DNA of 64,000 nt from JACDQM01 sp044373315 (GCF_044373315.1 NZ_JBILQK010000003.1:1-64000), one strand, 5' to 3'. Positions 9,839 to 19,292 are shown, counted from the first letter of the stretch. Made by a program: numbers and translations. Notes: a model not told the origin generated them from the sequence alone.

Positions 9839-10789
9839 ATGAACGACGATTCCATCTTGAGCACCGGCGGCGCGCTGCGCCTGCATGATTGGGGCGTGAT
9901 GCAGGCCCAGGGCGAGGAGGCGGCGAAGTTCCTGCACGGTCAGCTGACCCAGGACATCGCGCTGCAAACCCCGCCCCAGGCCCGGCTCGCGGGCTACTGC
10001 TCGGCCAAGGGCCGCTTGCTGGCCACGCTGCTGGCCATCAAGCCAGGCGCGGACACGCTGCTGCTGGCGCTGCCGACTGAGCTGCTGCCACCCACGCTCA
10101 AGCGCCTGTCCATGTTCGTGCTGCGCGCCAAGTGCAAACTCAGCGATGCCAGCGCGCAGTGGTCGGTCTGGGGTCTGGCTGGCGCCAGCGCGAAGGCGTG
10201 GCTCGGTAGCGCCGCTCCGGCTGCGGTCTGGGCGGTAAGCCCGCAGGGCGAAGGTTATGTGGTGCGCCTGCCCGATGCCGGCGACGCTGCTGACGGCGCT
10301 GTGCCCCGCTACCTGCTGGTGCAGCCGGCAACGGCCGCCGCACCCGCCCTGCCCGAACTGGCGGCTGCCGACTGGCAGTGGCTGGAGGTGCAGGCCGGCC
10401 TGGCCTGGGTGCGCAGCGCCACGGTGGAGCAGTTCGTGCCGCAGATGCTGAACCTGGAGCTGCTGGGCGGCGTGAACTTCCAGAAAGGCTGCTATCCGGG
10501 CCAGGAGGTGGTGGCGCGCAGCCAGTACCGCGGTACCGTCAAGCGCCGCACCCAGCTGTTTGCCGCCGAAGGGGCATCGGCCAGCATCGGTCAGGAGATC
10601 TTTCACAGCGAAGATCCCGATCAACCGGCCGGGCTGGTGGCCGCTGCTGCCGAGCGCCAGGGGCAGGTCTTGCTGCTGGCCGAGGTGAAGCTGGCGGCGC
10701 TGGAGACCGGCTCGCTGCATCTGGGCAGCGCGGCCGGCCCGCGCCTGAGCCGGCGCGCCCTGCCCTATGTGGTGGGGGAACCGCAATGA
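9839..10789 (+). CDS. ygfZ: Folate-binding protein YgfZ (iron-sulfur repair)
   Basis: Tetrahydrofolate-dependent protein of the YgfZ/IBA57/GcvT-like family that helps maintain [4Fe-4S] enzymes. The signature motif is intact: NFQKGCYPGQEVVAR, carrying the conserved Cys. N-terminal GEEAAKFLHGQLTQDI and AGYCSAKGRLLAT are also typical. Length is 316 residues from the ATG at 9839. Its stop overlaps the start of the next gene by 4 bases (ATGA). Confidence 0.93.
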   Translation: MNDDSILSTGGALRLHDWGVMQAQGEEAAKFLHGQLTQDIALQTPPQARLAGYCSAKGRLLATLLAIKPGADTLLLALPTELLPPTLKRLSMFVLRAKCKLSDASAQWSVWGLAGASAKAWLGSAAPAAVWAVSPQGEGYVVRLPDAGDAADGAVPRYLLVQPATAAAPALPELAAADWQWLEVQAGLAWVRSATVEQFVPQMLNLELLGGVNFQKGCYPGQEVVARSQYRGTVKRRTQLFAAEGASASIGQEIFHSEDPDQPAGLVAAAAERQGQVLLLAEVKLAALETGSLHLGSAAGPRLSRRALPYVVGEPQ

Positions 10790-11061
10790 GCAGCCAAACC
10801 GCACTTGAGATTTACGTCTATTACCGTCTGCAGCTCGATCAGACGGCGGTGGCCCGCGCCGCCTTCGATGCAGCACGGGCCGGCGCGCCGGTGCGCGTGC
10901 TGCAGCGCCATGACAGCGATCCGCTGATGGTCACCTGGATGGAGATCTACGGGCCGGGCATCGCCGACCCGCTGCAGCTCGAACAGCACATCGCGAATGC
11001 GATGGCGCCCTTTGTGCAGGGCTTGCGCCACCGCGAGTTGTTCACGCCGCTCAAGGACTGA
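10786..11061 (+). CDS. DUF4936-type small protein coupled to ygfZ
   Basis: A 91-residue soluble protein, MSSQTALEIYVYYRLQ through HRELFTPLKD. The pattern YVYYRL, VRVLQRHD and TWMEIYGP matches the uncharacterised Burkholderiales family DUF4936 as I recall it, which often follows ygfZ. It is translationally coupled to ygfZ by ATGA. The fold suggested by length and pattern is a small alpha/beta (dimeric ferredoxin-like) domain; the function is unknown. Confidence 0.8.
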   Translation: MSSQTALEIYVYYRLQLDQTAVARAAFDAARAGAPVRVLQRHDSDPLMVTWMEIYGPGIADPLQLEQHIANAMAPFVQGLRHRELFTPLKD

Positions 11062-11092
11062 GCGGCCGCCGCGCTGCCGTTCGTCTGGCCGT

Positions 11093-11833
11093 TCAGAGGC
11101 CAAGACCGTAGCGGCTGATGCCGGCGCTCCACAGCGTGCTGCCGCTTGCGCGACCGACCGAGAGGCTCAGCCCCAGGACATCCGGCTGCAGCCACACGAA
11201 AGAGCCCAGCGTCCGCTGCGCCGCCGCCAGGCCGGTTCGGCGCAGCGGGCTCTGCAGTTCCGCGAACAGCTCGGTGCGCTCGCTCGCCTGGTAGCTGAGT
11301 CCGAGCCCTGCGCTGCCTGTGGTGTTGCCGGAACGCGAGGGCGTCCTGCGCTCGCGCTGCGTGCCCAGATGCGCATTGACGACCCAGCGTTCGCCGAGTT
11401 CCAGAGAGGCCATGCCGGTGAGGCTCGCGTCGCTTGAATGCCAGGCCTTGCCAGCAGGCCGTTCATAGCCCATAGCCAAATTGAGCTCGAAGGACAGCGG
11501 TCCCAGCGCAGTCGGCCATTGCCAGCCTTCAGGGGCCAGTTTCAGGCTGAGCCCGGCACTGCGCTGCCACTTCGGATCGCCAGCCTGGTAGCGCGTCAAA
11601 TCTATACCCAGCTCGACGCCGGGCCACACGCCGCAGGCCTGCGCGACCGACCAGGATCTGTCCTGGTCTTCACGCTCGCCCCAAACCTCGACCAGGCAGC
11701 GCCCGGCCTTCACACCTGTACCGTCCTCACTGGTGATCGGGCGGCCGGCGTGGGCGGCCAGTGGCAGGCTCATGACGAGCCCAGCTAGCCACAGCAGCGG
11801 TAGCAGCGGCGGCAGTAGGGCACGCGTCCGCAC
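11093..11833 (-). CDS. Exported beta-rich hypothetical protein
   Basis: 246 residues from a GTG at 11833, with a signal peptide (LLPPLLPLLWLAGLVMSLPLAAHA). The mature part has alternating short strands with aromatic ends: ELGIDLTRYQAG, LSFELNLAMGYERP, RWVVNAHLGTQRE, LGLSYQASERTELFAELQSP and LWSAGISRYGLGL. This pattern fits a small outer-membrane beta-barrel or transporter-like porin. No named family is recognised. Seven bases separate its start from the stop of the upstream fusion gene, so it is probably cotranscribed with it. Confidence 0.65.
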   Translation of the reverse strand: MRTRALLPPLLPLLWLAGLVMSLPLAAHAGRPITSEDGTGVKAGRCLVEVWGEREDQDRSWSVAQACGVWPGVELGIDLTRYQAGDPKWQRSAGLSLKLAPEGWQWPTALGPLSFELNLAMGYERPAGKAWHSSDASLTGMASLELGERWVVNAHLGTQRERRTPSRSGNTTGSAGLGLSYQASERTELFAELQSPLRRTGLAAAQRTLGSFVWLQPDVLGLSLSVGRASGSTLWSAGISRYGLGL

Positions 11834-11840
11834 GCTGTCT

Positions 11841-12734
11841 CTACAAAGCACGCACCATCTCCACATGCGCGATGCCGGCTTCTTCGAACACGGTGCCGCG
11901 GCGCTGGAAGCCGGCGCGGGCATAGAAGCCCTCGGCAGACAGTTGGGCGTGCAGCAGCACCTCGCGGTAGCCGCGCTCGCGGCCGGCGCGCATCAGCGCT
12001 TCCAGCACCTCGCGGCCGACGCGGCTGCCGCGCAGCGCCGGAATCACCGCCATGCGGCCGATCTTGGCCACACCGGGCACATGTTCCAGCAGGCGCCCGG
12101 TGGCCAGCGGACGCCCGAGGCGGTTGCGGGCCAGCGCATGCAGGCAGCTCTCATCCGCGCTGTCCCACTCCATTTCGGCGGGGATCTTTTGTTCATCGAC
12201 GAAGACCGTCTGGCGGATCGGCCCGGCCTCGGCGCCCAGCTCGGCCCAGCTGCCCATGCGCAGCTGCAGCATGGCCTCGCCCTTCTCGTAGCCCAGCAGC
12301 AGATCGCGTAGCGCCTGCGGCACTGGCTTGGACGTGCGCTGGACCGCATCGGCGAACACATAGATCAGTTCGCCATGCACCAGGCAGTCCGCGCCGCGGA
12401 AAACCGCGCAGTGCAGCGTCATCGAGCTGGTGCCGACGCGCTCGCAGCGCACGCCCACATCCAGCAGCTCGTCGTAGCGCGCCGCATCCAGGTATTCGAG
12501 CGTGGCCTTGCGCACAAACAGGTCACCATCCAGGGCCTGCATCGTCGGCGCATAAGGCAGGGCCAGCGCGCGCCAGTAGCCGCCGACCGCGGTGTCGAAG
12601 TAGGTCAGGTAATGGCCGTTGAAGACGATGTGCTGGGCATCGATTTCGGCCCATCGCACGCGCAGCCGCTCGAAAAAGCGGAAGTCGTGACGCTGGGGCA
12701 TGGCACTCGTTTCCTTGCGGGCAGATGGGTTCAT
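11841..12734 (-). CDS. Fusion of a hotdog acyl-CoA thioesterase and a GNAT acetyltransferase
   Basis: One 297-residue reading frame holds two enzymes. Residues about 15-150 are a YbgC/FadM-type 4-hydroxybenzoyl-CoA thioesterase hotdog domain (VRWAEIDAQHIVFNGHYLTYFDTA). Residues about 155-297 are a GNAT N-acetyltransferase (RQTVFVDEQKIPAEMEWD, the acetyl-CoA loop RGSRVGREVL and the closing AEGFYARAGFQ). The two halves are joined by a short linker after LLLGYEKGEAM. The start (ATG 12734) overlaps the esterase stop by 4 bases. Substrates are unknown; both domains use CoA thioesters. Confidence 0.9.
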   Translation of the reverse strand: MNPSARKETSAMPQRHDFRFFERLRVRWAEIDAQHIVFNGHYLTYFDTAVGGYWRALALPYAPTMQALDGDLFVRKATLEYLDAARYDELLDVGVRCERVGTSSMTLHCAVFRGADCLVHGELIYVFADAVQRTSKPVPQALRDLLLGYEKGEAMLQLRMGSWAELGAEAGPIRQTVFVDEQKIPAEMEWDSADESCLHALARNRLGRPLATGRLLEHVPGVAKIGRMAVIPALRGSRVGREVLEALMRAGRERGYREVLLHAQLSAEGFYARAGFQRRGTVFEEAGIAHVEMVRAL

Positions 12735-13666
12735 GGCTTGAGCGCCTCCTTGAGTGCCAGGCCGCAGGCATCCAGGGCCTGCAGGGCTTCGGGGATCTGA
12801 CGCCCCATCTTGATGAAGTCGTGGGTCACGCCGCGGTACAACTCCAGCCGCACCGAGCCGCCATTGGCACGCAACAGGTCGGCGTAGGCGATGCCTTCGT
12901 CCACCAGCGGATCGCACTCAGCCAGCACGACACAGGCCGGCGCCAGGCCACTGTGGTCGTCGGCCAGCAGCGGCGCGAAGCGCCAATCGTTCCGGTGGTG
13001 GTGATCGATGTAGTGCTCGAAGAACCAGGCAATGGCCGCAGCATCGAGCAAGAAGCCGTTGGCGAAGAACTTGTGCGAAGCAGTGTCGGCATGGGCCGTG
13101 GTGCCGGGCGTGATCAGCAGCTGCAGCGCCAGCGGCATGCCCAGGTCGCGGGCGTGCAAGGCGCACACCGCGGCCAGCGTGCCGCCAGCGCTGTCGCCGC
13201 CGACCGCCAGCCGTGTCGCATCCAAGCCCAGGCTATGGCCCTCGGCGGCCAGCCAGCGCATTGCCGCCCAGCAGTCGTCGACCGCCGCCGGGAAGCGGTG
13301 CTCTGGCGCCAGGCGGTAGTCCAGCGACACCACTGCAGCGCCGCTGCGCAGGGCCAGCTGTCGGCACAGACTGTCATGCGTCTCGATGCCGCCGATGGTG
13401 AAGCCGCCGCCATGCATGTAGAGCAGCACCGGCAGGCGCTCGGTGCTCGGCGCGTAGAGGCGCGCCGGCAGCGCACCGTCAGGGCCGGGGATCTGCAGGT
13501 CTTCGACGCGCGGCAGCGGCGCACGCGGCAGGTCCATGATCTCCGCCCCCACGCGATAGGCAAGGCGCGCGTCGCGCGGCGTCAGGCTGTGAAACGGCGG
13601 CCGCTTGGCGCGGTGGATGCGCTCCAGCACGCCAGCCATGCGCGGTGTCAACAAGGTGCTACTCAA
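12731..13666 (-). CDS. Alpha/beta hydrolase of the hormone-sensitive lipase family
   Basis: Esterase/lipase of about 311 residues. The oxyanion motif HGGGF (YMHGGGFTIGG) and the nucleophile elbow GDSAGG are intact. The catalytic Asp lies in ECDPLVDEG and the His in GVTHDF. The start was set at a TTG at 13666 (SSTLLTPRMAGVLERI) because GGAG lies six bases upstream and HSL proteins open this way; an ATG at 13639 is the alternative. It overlaps the thioesterase-GNAT fusion by 4 bases and is divergent from the alcohol dehydrogenase. It probably hydrolyses short-chain esters. Confidence 0.9.
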   Translation of the reverse strand: MSSTLLTPRMAGVLERIHRAKRPPFHSLTPRDARLAYRVGAEIMDLPRAPLPRVEDLQIPGPDGALPARLYAPSTERLPVLLYMHGGGFTIGGIETHDSLCRQLALRSGAAVVSLDYRLAPEHRFPAAVDDCWAAMRWLAAEGHSLGLDATRLAVGGDSAGGTLAAVCALHARDLGMPLALQLLITPGTTAHADTASHKFFANGFLLDAAAIAWFFEHYIDHHHRNDWRFAPLLADDHSGLAPACVVLAECDPLVDEGIAYADLLRANGGSVRLELYRGVTHDFIKMGRQIPEALQALDACGLALKEALKP

Positions 13667-13765
13667 AAGGGGCTCCGCAAAGGTACGCTCGCTGCCCACA
13701 GCCTGGGCGCCAGCGTGCAAACAAGCGCGCCAGTGTGCCAGAGCAACAACAAACCAGGAGACCCC

Positions 13766-14914
13766 ATGGCGCTGATCCACTACCTGACCCAGATCCATCT
13801 CGATTTCGGCGCAGCAGCGCTGCTACCGCAAGAGTGCGAGCGGGTCGGCATCAAGCGGCCGCTGGTCATCAGCGACGCTGGCGTGCGCGCAGCCGGTGTG
13901 CTGGACCAGGCGCTGGCCGTCTTTGGCAGCGACGCCCCGCCGGTCTTCGACGCCACGCCGGCCAACCCGACCGAGGCGGCGGTGCGCGCCGCGGTGACGC
14001 AGCTCAAGGCCCTGGGCTGCGATGGTCTTGTGGCGATTGGCGGCGGCTCCAGCATGGATCTTGCCAAGGGCGTGGCGATTGCCGCCACCCATGAAGGAGC
14101 GCTGAAGACTTACGCCACCATCGAAGGTGGCAGCCCCCGGATCACGAAAGCAGTGCTGCCGCTGATCGCCGTGCCGACCACCGCCGGCACCGGCAGCGAG
14201 GTGGCGCGCGGCGCCATCATCATCGTCGACGATGGTCGCAAGCTGGGTTTCCACAGCTGGGAGCTGATGCCCAAGTCCGCCCTGTGCGACCCGGCGCTGA
14301 CACTCGCACTGCCGCCTGCGCTGACGGCCGCCACCGGCATGGACGCAATCGCGCACTGCATGGAGACTTTCATGTCAGCCACCTTCAATCCGCCTGCCGA
14401 CGGCATCGCCTTGGAAGGCCTACGCCGCGGCTGGGCGCATATCGAGCGCGCCACGCGCGACGGGCAGGACCGCGAAGCGCGGCTCAACATGATGAGCGCC
14501 AGCATGCAGGGCGCAATGGCCTTCCAGAAAGGGCTGGGCTGCGTGCATTCGCTCAGCCATTCGCTCGGTGGCGTGAACCCGCGCCTGCATCACGGCACGC
14601 TGAACGCGTTGTTTCTGCCGGCGGTGGTGAAGTTCAATGCCGGCGCTGACAGCCTGCATGAGGACGGCCGCTTGGTCCGCATGGCCCAGGCGATGGGCCT
14701 GCCGGGCAGCGACGCCGCGGGCGAAGATATCGCCGCGGCGCTGCGCCAGATGAATGCCCGGCTGGGCCTGCCGACTGGGCTGGCCGCGATGGGCCTCACC
14801 GAAGACCTGTTCGAGCGGGTGATCGACGGCGCGATGGCCGACCATTGCCACAAGACCAACCCCCGCCTGGCCACACGCGGGGACTACCGGGTCATGCTGC
14901 AGGCCTCGATGTAG
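13766..14914 (+). CDS. Iron-containing alcohol dehydrogenase
   Basis: 382-residue group III (Fe-dependent) NAD(P)-linked dehydrogenase. The nucleotide-binding loop GGGSSMDLAKG, the signature TTAGTGSEVA and the metal ligands Asp/His in GMDAIAHCMET, His in GLGCVHSLSHSLGG and His in LHHGTLNA are all present. The ribosome-binding site CAGGAG precedes the ATG by 5 bases. Relatives include FucO and 4-hydroxybutyrate dehydrogenase; the substrate is not clear. It ends 5 bases from trkH, convergently. Confidence 0.93.
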   Translation: MALIHYLTQIHLDFGAAALLPQECERVGIKRPLVISDAGVRAAGVLDQALAVFGSDAPPVFDATPANPTEAAVRAAVTQLKALGCDGLVAIGGGSSMDLAKGVAIAATHEGALKTYATIEGGSPRITKAVLPLIAVPTTAGTGSEVARGAIIIVDDGRKLGFHSWELMPKSALCDPALTLALPPALTAATGMDAIAHCMETFMSATFNPPADGIALEGLRRGWAHIERATRDGQDREARLNMMSASMQGAMAFQKGLGCVHSLSHSLGGVNPRLHHGTLNALFLPAVVKFNAGADSLHEDGRLVRMAQAMGLPGSDAAGEDIAAALRQMNARLGLPTGLAAMGLTEDLFERVIDGAMADHCHKTNPRLATRGDYRVMLQASM

Positions 14915-14919
14915 CCCGA

Positions 14920-16377
14920 TCAGCGGCGCCAGAACTGCGGTGTAAACAGAACCAGCAGGCTCAGCAGTTCGAGGCGCCCGAGCAGCATGCCGAAGGTGCA
15001 GACCCAGGTCTGGAAGTCCGTGAGGACGCCGTAATTGACGGCCGGCCCCACATCGCCCAGGCCCGGGCCGATGTTGTTGACACAGGCAATCACAGCGGTG
15101 AAAGCGGTCACCGGGTCGAGCCCGGAGAACAGCAACAGCATCGTGAGCCCCACCAGCGTGGCGCCGTAGATCATCATGAAAGCGATCACGCTCTGCATCA
15201 CCTTGTTGCTGACCACATTGCCGCCGATCACCACCGGATTGACCACATTGGGGTGAACGATGCGCACCAACTCGCGCTGCGCCTGCTTGGCCAGCAAGAG
15301 CATGCGGATCATCTTGATGCCGCCGCCAGTCGAACCCGCACAGGTGGCGAAGCAGCCGAGCAGGATCATGCCCAGGGCCGCAAAGGCGGGCCACTGCGCA
15401 TAGTCGTAGGAGGCATAGCCCGTCGTGGTCGCCAGCGAGACCACGTGGAAAGCGGTGTGGCGCAAAGCCTCTTCAAAGCTGGGATAAACCTGATGCGCTG
15501 ACAGATACAGGGAGATGAACAGGATGCTGCCCAGCACCACGGCGTAGAAGGCTCGCACCTCGACATCGCGCCAAAGCACGCTGAGCGAGCGCTGGCGGAA
15601 CGCCACGAAGTAGAGCGCGAAGTTCACGCCCGACAGCATCATGAAGACGATGGCCACGGCCTCGATGCGAGCTGAGTCCCAGAAGCCGAAGCTCAGGTCA
15701 TGCGATGAGAAGCCACCCAGACCCATGGTCGAGCACATGTGCATGAATGCATCGGCCCAGCTCATGCCGGCCCAGGCATAGGCGAAGAAGCACAGTACCG
15801 CGAGCGTGAAGTACACCGTCCACAAACCGCGCGCTGTCTCTGCCATGCGCGGTGTCAGCTTGCTGTCCTTCAGCGGGCCGGCCGACTCGGCCTTGAAGAG
15901 CTGCGCGCCGCCGACGCCCAGCATCGGCAGGATGGCCACGGCCAGCACGATGATGCCCAGGCCGCCGACCAGCATCATGAAGCAGCGCCACACATTGACG
16001 CTCAGCGGCAGATGATCCAGACCGGTGAGCACGGTGGCGCCGGTGGCGGTGAAGCCGGACATGGCCTCGAAATAGGCATCGGTGATGCTGAGATCGGGGA
16101 TAGCCAGCCACAACGGCAAGGCGCCAAAGACCGGCAGCAGCATCCAGGTCAGGCCGACCAGCACGAAGCCGTCGCGCGGCTGCAGCTCACGCCGGAAGCG
16201 CCATGTGGCCAGACTCATCAGCAGGCCGGCCGACAAGGTGACGGCGGTGCCGACGGCAAAGGCCTCTTGGGCGGCGTCCTGACCGAACCAGGCAAAGCCC
16301 AGCGGCACCAGCATCAAGAGGGCGAACAACACGACCATGCGGCCCACCAGGGCGATGACGGCAAGTGGATAGGACAT
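14920..16377 (-). CDS. trkH: Trk potassium uptake channel TrkH
   Basis: Inner-membrane K+-translocating subunit, 485 residues, with about ten hydrophobic segments. The four pore-loop repeats are visible: SGFTATGATVLTG, MGLGGFSSHD, CAGSTGGGIKMIRM and NNIGPGLGDVGP. It forms an operon with trkA, whose stop is 8 bases upstream of its start; TrkA gates it in response to nucleotides. Confidence 0.95.
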   Translation of the reverse strand: MSYPLAVIALVGRMVVLFALLMLVPLGFAWFGQDAAQEAFAVGTAVTLSAGLLMSLATWRFRRELQPRDGFVLVGLTWMLLPVFGALPLWLAIPDLSITDAYFEAMSGFTATGATVLTGLDHLPLSVNVWRCFMMLVGGLGIIVLAVAILPMLGVGGAQLFKAESAGPLKDSKLTPRMAETARGLWTVYFTLAVLCFFAYAWAGMSWADAFMHMCSTMGLGGFSSHDLSFGFWDSARIEAVAIVFMMLSGVNFALYFVAFRQRSLSVLWRDVEVRAFYAVVLGSILFISLYLSAHQVYPSFEEALRHTAFHVVSLATTTGYASYDYAQWPAFAALGMILLGCFATCAGSTGGGIKMIRMLLLAKQAQRELVRIVHPNVVNPVVIGGNVVSNKVMQSVIAFMMIYGATLVGLTMLLLFSGLDPVTAFTAVIACVNNIGPGLGDVGPAVNYGVLTDFQTWVCTFGMLLGRLELLSLLVLFTPQFWRR

Positions 16378-16385
16378 GGGCGAAA

Positions 16386-17801
16386 TCAGAACAGGAACGT
16401 GGCGCTGACCTGGAACAGCTTCTCAACTTCTCGCACCATGCGCCGGCGCGGCACGAACACGATCACATGGTCGCCACTCTCGATCACCGTGTCATGGTGC
16501 GGGATGATCACCCGGGTGTAGACCTCGGCGTCGTGGATGGTGCGCACCAGGGCTCCGATCTGAGCGCCTTTGGGCAGCGCCAGTTCCTCGATGCGCCGCC
16601 CCACCACCTTGGACGATTTGCGGTCGCCATGGGCCACCGCCTCCAGGGCTTCGGAGGCACCACGACGCAAGCTGTAGACCGCCTCGACATCGCCGCGGCG
16701 CACATGCGCCAGCAATTCACCGATCACGGTCTGCGCCGGCGACAGCGCGATGTCGATCTGCGTGCCTTGCACCAGATCAGCGTAGGCACGTCGGTTGATC
16801 AGCGAGATCACCCGCTTGGCGCCGAGGCGCTTGGCCAGCAGGCAGCCCATGATGTTGTCCTCATCATCATGGGTGAGCGAGATGAACAGGTCCACCTCCT
16901 CGATGCTCTCGCGCTCAAGCAGTTCCTCGTCGGTGGAATCACCGTTGAGCACCAGCACCTCGCTGCGCAACTGGGTGGTCAAGTACTCGCAACGCTGCAG
17001 ATTGGCCTCGATCAGCTTCACATGACAGCTGTCCTGGATCTCCCGCGCCAGGCGAAGGCCGACACGGCCACCGCCGGCAATCATGACGCGACGCACGGGT
17101 TGGTCACGCATTCGCAAGGCATCAAGCACGCGCCGGATGCTGCCAGTGGCCGCCAGCACGAACACCTCGTCACCTGGCTCGATGCGCGTGCGGCCATCGC
17201 AGACGATGCGCTGATCCTGCCCCTGCTCGTTCTTGCGGTAGAGGGCCACGATGCGCATCTCGATCTGCGGCACCAGGTCGGGCAGCTCTGAAATGATGTG
17301 GCCCACCATGGCACCACCGCTCACGGCGCGCACGGCGATCAGACTGACCGCGCCGCCAGCGAACTCCAGCACCTGCAGCGCTTCCGGATATTCGATCAGT
17401 TTGCGGATGTAGGTGGTGACCGAGGCCTCGGGGCAGATCACCTGGTCCACCGCAAAGCCCTCCTTGCCCATCAGCGGGCTGCCCTGGCTGAACTCGGGCG
17501 AACGGATACGCGCGATCGTGGTGGGAATGTTGAACAGGTCGTGCGCCAGCTTGCAGGCCACCAGATTGGTTTCGTCGGCCGGCGCGCAGGCGATCAGCAT
17601 GTCCGCATCGCGCGCGCCAGCGGCCTCGAGAACGCTGGGCTGAATGCCGTTGCCCGCCACGCCGCGCAGGTCCAGCCTGTCCTGCAGATCGCGCAGCCGT
17701 TGCGGGTTGGTATCGATGATGGTGATGTCGTTGCGCTCCGACACCAAGCTCTCGGCCACGCTCTCACCGACGCGTCCAGCGCCGAGGATGATGATGTTCA
17801 T
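16386..17801 (-). CDS. trkA: Trk potassium transporter regulatory subunit TrkA
   Basis: Cytoplasmic NAD(H)/ATP-binding regulator of TrkH. It has two RCK (TrkA-N) Rossmann units, each with a glycine-rich loop: MNIIILGAGRVGESVAESL at the N-terminus and VMIAGGGRVGLRLAREI near residue 235, each followed by a TrkA-C domain. The length of 471 residues is standard. The start is the ATG of MNIIILG at 17801; a longer in-frame reading is not supported. First gene of trkA-trkH. Confidence 0.96.
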   Translation of the reverse strand: MNIIILGAGRVGESVAESLVSERNDITIIDTNPQRLRDLQDRLDLRGVAGNGIQPSVLEAAGARDADMLIACAPADETNLVACKLAHDLFNIPTTIARIRSPEFSQGSPLMGKEGFAVDQVICPEASVTTYIRKLIEYPEALQVLEFAGGAVSLIAVRAVSGGAMVGHIISELPDLVPQIEMRIVALYRKNEQGQDQRIVCDGRTRIEPGDEVFVLAATGSIRRVLDALRMRDQPVRRVMIAGGGRVGLRLAREIQDSCHVKLIEANLQRCEYLTTQLRSEVLVLNGDSTDEELLERESIEEVDLFISLTHDDEDNIMGCLLAKRLGAKRVISLINRRAYADLVQGTQIDIALSPAQTVIGELLAHVRRGDVEAVYSLRRGASEALEAVAHGDRKSSKVVGRRIEELALPKGAQIGALVRTIHDAEVYTRVIIPHHDTVIESGDHVIVFVPRRRMVREVEKLFQVSATFLF

Positions 17802-17829
17802 GAAATCATCATACGGGCCCACCGCAAGG

Positions 17830-17859
17830 AAAAAGCCCACCGGCTTGCGCGCGGTGGGC
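17830..17859 (-). terminator. Rho-independent terminator after aceA
   Basis: On the minus strand, 8-bp arms GCCCACCG/CGGTGGGC enclose a 9-base loop and are followed by TTTTTCC. It lies 39 bases past the aceA stop and just upstream of the trkA start, so it separates the two units. Confidence 0.85.
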
Positions 17860-17897
17860 CTGTGCGTTCAGCACCGAGGCGCCCGTGGCGCCGCGTT

Positions 17898-19214
17898 TCA
17901 GTGGAACTGCTCTTCTTCGGTCGAGCCGGTCAGGGCCTTCACCGACGAGGAACCGCCCTGGATCACGGTGGTCACGTCGTCGAAGTAACCCGCGCCAACT
18001 TCCTGCTGGTGCGACACGAAGGTGTAGCCCTTGTCGCGCGCCTTGAACTCCTGCTCTTGCACCATGTCCACGTAGTGGCGCATGCCTTCGCCGCGGGCGT
18101 AGGCGTGAGCGAACTGGAAGGTGTTGAACCAGTTGATGTGGATGCCGGCCAGCGTGATGAACTGGTACTTGTAGCCCATCTCGGCCAGCTTCTGCTGGAA
18201 CTCGGCAATGGTCTTGTCGTCCAGGTTCTTCTTCCAGTTGAAGGACGGCGAGCAGTTGTAGCTCAGCAGCTTGCCCGGGCAGGCGGCGTGCACCGCTTGC
18301 GCGAACTCACGGGCGAAGCCCAGATCCGGCGTGCCGGTTTCGCACCACACCAGGTCGGCGTAGGGCGCGTAGGCAACACCGCGGCTGATGGCCTGCTCCA
18401 GACCGTTCTTGACCCGGTAGAAGCCTTCTTGCGTGCGCTCGCCGGTCAGGAAGGGCTTGTCGTTGGCATCGTGGTCGCTGGTGATCAGGTTCGCGGCTTC
18501 AGCGTCGGTACGGGCCAGCACGATGGTGGGCACGCCCATCACGTCGGCAGCGAAGCGTGCCGAGATCAGCTTCTCAATGGCTTCCTGGGTCGGCACCAGG
18601 ACCTTGCCACCCATGTGACCGCACTTCTTGACGGCGGCCAGCTGGTCTTCGAAGTGCACGCCTGCAGCGCCGGCAGCGATCATGTTCTTCATCAGCTCGA
18701 AGGCGTTCAGCACGCCGCCGAAACCGGCTTCCGCGTCAGCCACGATGGGCAGGAAGTAGTCGATGAAATCCTTGTCGCCAGGGCCGATGCCGCGCGACCA
18801 CTGAATCTCGTCAGCACGCTTGAAGGTGTTGTTGATACGGCGAACCATGGTCGGCACCGAGTCGTAGGCGTACAGCGACTGGTCGGGGTACATGGTCTCG
18901 GAGGTGTTGCCGTCGGCTGCGACCTGCCAGCCCGACAGGTACACGGCTTCCAGGCCGGCTTTGGCCTGCTGCATCGCCTGACCGGCGGTGATCGCGCCGA
19001 AGGCGTTCACATAGCCCTTCTTGGCGCCGCCGTTGATCTTGTCCCACAGCACCTCGGCACCACGCTGGGCCAGCGTGTACTCGGGCTGCAGGCTGCCGCG
19101 CAGACGGACTACGTCAGCGGCGCTGTAGCCGCGCTTGACGCTCTTCCAACGGGGGTTTTCAGCCCAGTCCTTTTCGAGGGCGGCGATTTGCTGTTCACGG
19201 GTCAGCTTGGTCAT
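17898..19214 (-). CDS. aceA: Isocitrate lyase
   Basis: Cleaves isocitrate to glyoxylate and succinate, the first step of the glyoxylate shunt needed for growth on acetate or fatty acids. The catalytic signature KKCGH is present (VKKCGHMGGK), as are the substrate and Mg-binding segments SGWQVAADGN, VWCETGTPDL and NCSPSFNWKK. The length of 438 residues is normal. A strong ribosome-binding site (AGGAGATCTCC) precedes the ATG at 19214. It is monocistronic, ending at a terminator. An AT-rich upstream region carries a nested palindrome. Confidence 0.97.
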   Translation of the reverse strand: MTKLTREQQIAALEKDWAENPRWKSVKRGYSAADVVRLRGSLQPEYTLAQRGAEVLWDKINGGAKKGYVNAFGAITAGQAMQQAKAGLEAVYLSGWQVAADGNTSETMYPDQSLYAYDSVPTMVRRINNTFKRADEIQWSRGIGPGDKDFIDYFLPIVADAEAGFGGVLNAFELMKNMIAAGAAGVHFEDQLAAVKKCGHMGGKVLVPTQEAIEKLISARFAADVMGVPTIVLARTDAEAANLITSDHDANDKPFLTGERTQEGFYRVKNGLEQAISRGVAYAPYADLVWCETGTPDLGFAREFAQAVHAACPGKLLSYNCSPSFNWKKNLDDKTIAEFQQKLAEMGYKYQFITLAGIHINWFNTFQFAHAYARGEGMRHYVDMVQEQEFKARDKGYTFVSHQQEVGAGYFDDVTTVIQGGSSSVKALTGSTEEEQFH

Positions 19215-19292
19215 GGAGATCTCCTGCAAAGCGGTGGGTAGGAAAAACAAGAACTCAACGGCTCAAGATTAGTCCTGTTGCTCGCTCAGCGG

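Noticed and set aside
12725..14914. A 729-codon plus-strand frame suggesting a giant protein with a dehydrogenase C-terminus
   Set aside because: The first 347 codons are antisense to the esterase gene; the dehydrogenase has its own ribosome-binding site and ATG at 13766.
17298..19241. A 647-codon plus-strand frame opposite trkA and aceA
   Set aside because: Its composition (His/Gln/Leu-rich) is that of antisense to GC-rich genes; it spans two well-identified genes and a terminator.
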